This document shows positions 6,444 through 8,870 of a DNA stretch of 8,870 nt, piece by piece. Below the pieces are notes generated by a model. The model did not search any database and had not been told where the DNA came from. It worked only from the letters and a program-made list of their open reading frames with translations. How positions within the stretch are numbered: the stretch's first letter is position 1; each line of letters starts with the position of its first letter. This DNA is from JAHEJB01 sp041748175 (lineage in GTDB: Bacteria > Bacteroidota > Rhodothermia > Rhodothermales > Rubricoccaceae), in contig JBGTDU010000091.1 of assembly GCA_041748175.1 (NCBI GenBank), forward strand, positions 1 through 8,870. The letters are read 5' to 3'. The position numbers and the translations under genes were made by a program.

Positions 6444-7793
6444 ATGCTTGCTTTCCTGAAATCCTTCTACCTCACCAAACGCTTCTTCGCCATTCTGGTG
6501 GCGCTGATCGTGCTGTGCGTGGCGGGATACTATTTGGAGCCGCTGTTTCAGGCTGCCCGGATCGGCCTGAGTTTGTTTGCCGCGGTGCTTCTGGCCGACG
6601 GGCTACTGCTTTGGCGCACTCAGAAGGGAATTCGCGGCGGCCTCGAAGCCGAGCGAAACGTACCACCTCAGCTATCCAACGGCGATCTGAACGTCATCGC
6701 GTTAACCGTTCGCAATGCATACCGGTTTAGAGTTAGTGCGCGGGTCATCGACGAAGTCCCCGTACAGTTCCAGGTCCGTGACAATGGGTTTGAGGTCCAT
6801 CTAAATCCTAAAGAAGAACGTATCCTGCGGTATTCGTTGCGCCCGACTGAGCGCGGAGCCTACGCGTTTGGCCATGTCAACCTGTTTGCAGAATCGCCGA
6901 TCGGGCTGCTTCTGAGGCGGTTTCGTGTGGGCTCGGAGGCTGAGGCCGCTGTGTATCCGTCGATCATTCAGATGCACCGCTACGCGTTCCTGGCCACGAC
7001 CAATCGCTTGCAGGAGGTTGGCGTCAGGAAAGTCCGACGGCTGGGGCACACGATGGAGTTCGACCAGATCCGCGACTACGTACCCGGCGATGACCGCCGC
7101 AGCGTCAACTGGAAAGCTACGGCGCGGCGCGGTGGGCACCTGATGGTCAACCAGTACGAAGAGGAGCGCTCGCAGCCGATCTACGCAGCCCTCGACATGG
7201 GCAGGACGATGCGCTCACCGTTCGACGGCCTCACGCTGCTCGACCACTCCATCAACGCGGCGCTTGTGATGCTGAACATCGCGTTGCTGAAATCCGATAA
7301 GGCCGGGTTAGTGGCCTTCAGCGATGAGGTACGGGCCGTGCTGCCAGCGGATCGCCGCCAATCCCAGCTCCCGCGAATTCTTGAGTCGCTGTATAAGCTG
7401 GAAACCGGTTTCAAGGACCCGTCCTACGAGGCGCTGCTGGCTACCATAGAGCGGTCGTTGAACAAGCGCGGCCTGATGCTGCTGTTCACCAACTTCGAGA
7501 CTCGCAGTGGGCTGCGAAGACAGTTACCCTATCTCCGACGGATCGGACGGATGCACCGTCTCGTTGTCGTTTTCTTTGAGAACTCGGGCCTCCGCGAGAT
7601 GCTTGCCCAGGAGTCCGAGCGCGTGGAAGACGTCTATGCAAAATCTTTTGCGGAGGGGCTTGCTGTCGAGAAGCGGGAGATTGCTCGCGAGCTCGAACGC
7701 AATGGCATCGGTGCGTTGCTCACAAAACCGGAAACCTTGACCGTGGACGCGATCAACAAATACCTGGAGATCAAGGCGCAGGGGATGATTTAG
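6444..7793 (+). CDS. DUF58 domain protein (vWA-like), MoxR partner
   Basis: This 449-residue protein begins MLAFLKSFYLTKRFF, the common start of this DUF58 subgroup, which supports ATG 6444 despite the lack of a Shine-Dalgarno sequence. Two hydrophobic spans (about 14-31 and 36-57) anchor it. The DUF58 signature RDYVPGDDRRSVNWKATAR lies at 210-228, followed by a vWA-like fold starting at YAALDMGRTM (247-256). The metal-site motif is D251-x-G253-x-T255 rather than the classical DxSxS, a relaxed form that I believe occurs in relatives. The protein ends TKPETLTVDAINKYLEIKAQ plus GMI. DUF58 proteins are encoded beside MoxR ATPases and are thought to act with them as adaptors or co-chaperones at the membrane. 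The last 32 codons are repeated at 8771-8866, and a shorter relic is at 7974-8003. Confidence 0.93.
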   Translation: MLAFLKSFYLTKRFFAILVALIVLCVAGYYLEPLFQAARIGLSLFAAVLLADGLLLWRTQKGIRGGLEAERNVPPQLSNGDLNVIALTVRNAYRFRVSARVIDEVPVQFQVRDNGFEVHLNPKEERILRYSLRPTERGAYAFGHVNLFAESPIGLLLRRFRVGSEAEAAVYPSIIQMHRYAFLATTNRLQEVGVRKVRRLGHTMEFDQIRDYVPGDDRRSVNWKATARRGGHLMVNQYEEERSQPIYAALDMGRTMRSPFDGLTLLDHSINAALVMLNIALLKSDKAGLVAFSDEVRAVLPADRRQSQLPRILESLYKLETGFKDPSYEALLATIERSLNKRGLMLLFTNFETRSGLRRQLPYLRRIGRMHRLVVVFFENSGLREMLAQESERVEDVYAKSFAEGLAVEKREIARELERNGIGALLTKPETLTVDAINKYLEIKAQGMI

Positions 7794-7797
7794 AGGA
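7698..7797 (+). repeat. DUF58 3'-end repeat, resident copy
   Basis: The last 31 codons, the stop and four following bases of the DUF58 gene align without gaps to 8771-8870. They differ at 13 of the 96 coding bases (12 codons, only one of them an amino-acid change, Q to R), with none in the four trailing bases. Confidence 0.9.
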
Positions 7798-7822
7798 ATA
7801 GGGGGCAACCAATTCCTCAGTT

Positions 7823-7947
7823 TGTCATCCTGAGCGAGCGAGCTCGCGAGCGAGTCGAAGGATCTACGCAGAGTGGGCATCGAGCACCCACGGAGGCACC
7901 AAGCTGCATTGCAACTCGATCCTTCGACTCCGCTACACTCCGCTCTG
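7823..7947. repeat. Palindromic intergenic repeat of the TCATCCTGAGCG type
   Basis: The left arm starts TGTCATCCTGAGCG at 7823 and contains GAGTCGAAGGATC (7852-7864). The right arm carries its exact reverse complement, GATCCTTCGACTC (7918-7930), giving a 13-bp perfect stem with a 53-base interior. The interior has its own small hairpin (GTGGG/CCCAC, 7873-7877 and 7887-7891). A self-complementary GCGAGCTCGC (7838-7847) sits in the left arm. Palindromic repeats opening with this sequence recur in intergenic spaces of many environmental genomes, from my general knowledge. The long loop and lack of a T-tract make it a REP- or MITE-like element rather than a standard terminator. The right arm looks degraded (CTCCGCTACACTCCGCTC). 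Confidence 0.65.
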
Positions 7948-7973
7948 TTAGACTTGGGCCGAGGTCGTCTGAC

Positions 7974-8003
7974 CTCCCGAAGCCGGAGACGCTCACGGTC
8001 GAT
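7974..8003 (+). pseudogene. Short relic of a DUF58 3' end
   Basis: These 30 bases translate as LPKPETLTVD, matching LTKPETLTVD of the DUF58 C-terminus. Over the eight KPETLTVD codons it differs from the right-edge copy at 5 of 24 bases, all synonymous. The match stops at the next codon (LRR instead of AIN). It lies 15 bases beyond the toxin's stop codon. It is too short to be certain, but the in-frame synonymous pattern argues against chance. Confidence 0.5.
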
Positions 8004-8018
8004 TTACGCAGGCAACTG

Positions 8019-8420
8019 CTAAGCTCCGAACCGCTCTGGATGCAAGGCGAGATCCGGGAATTCGCGCAGCACTCCCTTTTCGGTCGTGATGAGCTGGACA
8101 CCCACCGACCTTGCAAGGGCGACGTATTCGCAGTCGTAGGCCGTGCATCCTGAAGTTGCCGCGAGGGCCAACACCTCTGCCGACGAGACGTCATGGGCGC
8201 GGCCTCGCATCAGCAATTCCGCGGCATCCATAAACAAGGAGGCCTTTTCGAGCGAAAGAAGTCCACCAACGATGTAATTGCGGAGGACATTTCGAAATTC
8301 GCTGATCCACAGGGGAGGAGCCACCCAGTCCGAATCCAGACCACGCACGCGCTCCGCCTCGTCCGTGTATTCGCCGGGAATGATCAGGTAGCTGATCAGC
8401 GCATTGTCGGCAACGATCAT
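8019..8420 (-). CDS. vapC: PIN-domain ribonuclease toxin (VapC-like)
   Basis: This 133-residue protein is the usual length of a VapC toxin, a PIN-fold, metal-dependent endoribonuclease that cleaves RNA when its antitoxin is lost. The N-terminus MIVADNALISYLIIPGEYT has the first acidic residue D5, though the common DTN triplet reads DNA here. E41 in WISEFRNVLRNYI and D96 in GCTAYDCEYVALARSVGVQL are the expected second and third acids. The fourth position, normally TxD, reads TTEK (E114), a conservative change. ATG 8418-8420 overlaps the antitoxin's TGA by the ATGA arrangement, so the two are translationally coupled. It is convergent with the upstream DUF58 gene. The pair forms a self-contained accessory module. 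The cellular RNA target cannot be predicted. Confidence 0.9.
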   Translation of the reverse strand: MIVADNALISYLIIPGEYTDEAERVRGLDSDWVAPPLWISEFRNVLRNYIVGGLLSLEKASLFMDAAELLMRGRAHDVSSAEVLALAATSGCTAYDCEYVALARSVGVQLITTEKGVLREFPDLALHPERFGA

Positions 8421-8656
8421 GCTCGTCCTTCGTTGACGGCACGCGTCCGTTGTTCTTCCGTCAATTGGCTTGGGAATTCCGCGCGCAGGTTGCGTATCCG
8501 CGCCATCAGAGCTTCCTCATCGTGCTGCACATGGTTCAATGCCCGCTTGAGACAAACGATGGTTTCGCTATTGATGCTCCGACTATGCGCGCGGGCTGTG
8601 TGCTTGAGTTGCTCGTACAACTCGTTGGGGACGTTTTTGATGGTCAGTGTTGCCAT
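8417..8656 (-). CDS. Ribbon-helix-helix antitoxin (FitA/VapB-like) of the PIN toxin
   Basis: From ATG 8654-8656 this gives 79 residues, MATLTIKNVPNELYEQLKHT and onward. The beta-strand ATLTIKNVP followed by helices (about 10-22 and 28-41, with SRSINSETIVCLKRAL) is a typical FitA-type Arc/MetJ DNA-binding fold. The charged C-terminal part (about 44-79, ending EEQRTRAVNEGRA) would wrap the toxin. Such antitoxins dimerise, repress their own promoter and neutralise VapC. The gene is first in the pair and overlaps the toxin start by four bases. An in-frame GTG at 8705-8707 would add 17 residues and has a far better Shine-Dalgarno sequence, so the start is uncertain. I prefer 8656 because the family's strand begins right there. 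Confidence 0.85.
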   Translation of the reverse strand: MATLTIKNVPNELYEQLKHTARAHSRSINSETIVCLKRALNHVQHDEEALMARIRNLRAEFPSQLTEEQRTRAVNEGRA

Positions 8657-8711
8657 GGCTGCGAAGGATGGTTCCAAGATGGAAGCAAAACGAAAGCAAG
8701 ATTGCACGGTT

Positions 8712-8719
8712 CCTCCTCC
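8712..8719 (-). promoter_or_regulatory. Strong Shine-Dalgarno sequence before the alternative GTG start of the antitoxin
   Basis: On the minus strand GGAGGAGG is followed by AACC and the GTG at 8705-8707. The spacing from the first GGAGG is seven bases. By contrast, the ATG at 8656 has no purine-rich site close upstream. Either translation starts at GTG and yields a 96-residue antitoxin, or the match is fortuitous. Confidence 0.4.
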
Positions 8720-8770
8720 GACCGCTACAAACCGCGCGGTGCTGAGACATATTCGCGTCCACTCGCCGTT

Positions 8771-8866
8771 CGCAACGGAATCGGCGCGCTACTCACAAAG
8801 CCGGAAACGCTGACCGTGGACGCCATCAACAAGTATTTGGAGATCAAGGCGCGGGGGATGATTTAG
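8771..8866 (+). pseudogene. Second copy of the DUF58 3' end (last 31 codons plus stop)
   Basis: The in-frame translation begins RNGIGALLTKPETLTVDAIN and ends KYLEIKARGMI with a TAG. It is identical to the end of the DUF58 protein except for one Q-to-R change. Homology begins abruptly near 8771: the preceding bases, PLAV in this frame, are unrelated to the DUF58 sequence. There is no start codon, DUF58 domain or ribosome binding site, so it cannot make a working protein. With the resident copy it flanks the palindromic repeat and the toxin-antitoxin pair as a direct repeat of about 100 bp. Identity continues to the last base of the window, so the repeat may extend further right. Confidence 0.85.
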
Positions 8867-8870
8867 AGGA

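Noticed and set aside
6251..6730. Plus-strand open frame (159 codons) through the MoxR-DUF58 spacer
   Set aside because: Its first part encodes low-complexity repeats and its second part is an out-of-frame shadow of the DUF58 gene.
7852..7930. The 13-bp inverted repeat as a rho-independent terminator of the DUF58 gene
   Set aside because: The loop is 53 bases long and there is no T-run after the right arm.
8193..8813. Plus-strand open frame (206 codons) opposite the toxin-antitoxin pair
   Set aside because: It is antisense to two well-supported overlapping genes and its translation is Arg/Ser/Cys-rich with no domain.
8450..8866. Plus-strand open frame (138 codons) ending in the DUF58-like tail, as a possible fusion gene
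   Set aside because: Only the last 32 codons resemble a protein family; the rest is antisense to the antitoxin. It is better read as a gene-end relic.
1..8870. tRNA or rRNA genes, including a tRNA attachment site near the toxin-antitoxin patch
   Set aside because: No cloverleaf with a recognisable T-arm or rRNA motif was seen by eye on either strand.

Overview
The window looks like a chromosomal segment of a GC-rich bacterium, about 60% G+C by eye (not counted). The gene order SpoIIM-like / membrane protein / DUF4129 / DUF4350 / MoxR ATPase / DUF58 is the arrangement I associate with the Bacteroidota-Rhodothermota side of the FCB group. The high G+C and the TCATCCTGAGCG-type palindromic repeat fit a Rhodothermia-like or related lineage, but nothing here is diagnostic, so this placement is tentative.

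Layout. (1) Positions 1-678: the transposase-start end of an IS5-family (IS427-like) insertion sequence on the minus strand. It has two overlapping frames joined at an A8 slippery run, and it runs off the left edge. (2) Positions 679-842: a short spacer where an RDD-family gene often sits in this kind of locus. It holds at most a small coding remnant. (3) Positions 843-5078: four tightly coupled plus-strand genes with 4-base stop/start overlaps: a SpoIIM-like membrane protein, an unnamed six-span membrane protein, a DUF4129 protein and a DUF4350 protein. (4) Positions 5195-6247 and 6444-7793: a MoxR-family AAA+ ATPase and a DUF58 protein. They are separated by an odd purine-rich then pyrimidine-rich spacer with a G-quadruplex-type motif and an 18-bp direct repeat. 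(5) Positions 7794-8870: an accessory patch. It holds a palindromic repeat element, a minus-strand toxin-antitoxin pair (ribbon-helix-helix antitoxin then PIN toxin), and a second copy of the last 32 codons of the DUF58 gene at the right edge. A shorter third relic of the same sequence lies just beyond the toxin's 3' end.

How the parts work together. The central six genes form a conserved but functionally unassigned envelope module. A cytoplasmic MoxR ATPase probably acts with the DUF58 protein (vWA-like fold) on membrane or periplasmic clients, and the SpoIIM-like, DUF4129 and DUF4350 proteins supply the membrane part. No biochemical role can be read from the sequence. The two flanks are mobile: an IS at the head of the operon and a toxin-antitoxin cassette at its tail.

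The most interesting signal is the repeated DUF58 3' end. The two long copies differ at 13 of 96 bases, yet 11 of the 12 differing codons are synonymous. The second copy therefore came from a separately evolving, functional DUF58 gene and not from a recent local duplication. This suggests the toxin-antitoxin pair arrived by recombination carrying the end of a donor's DUF58 gene.
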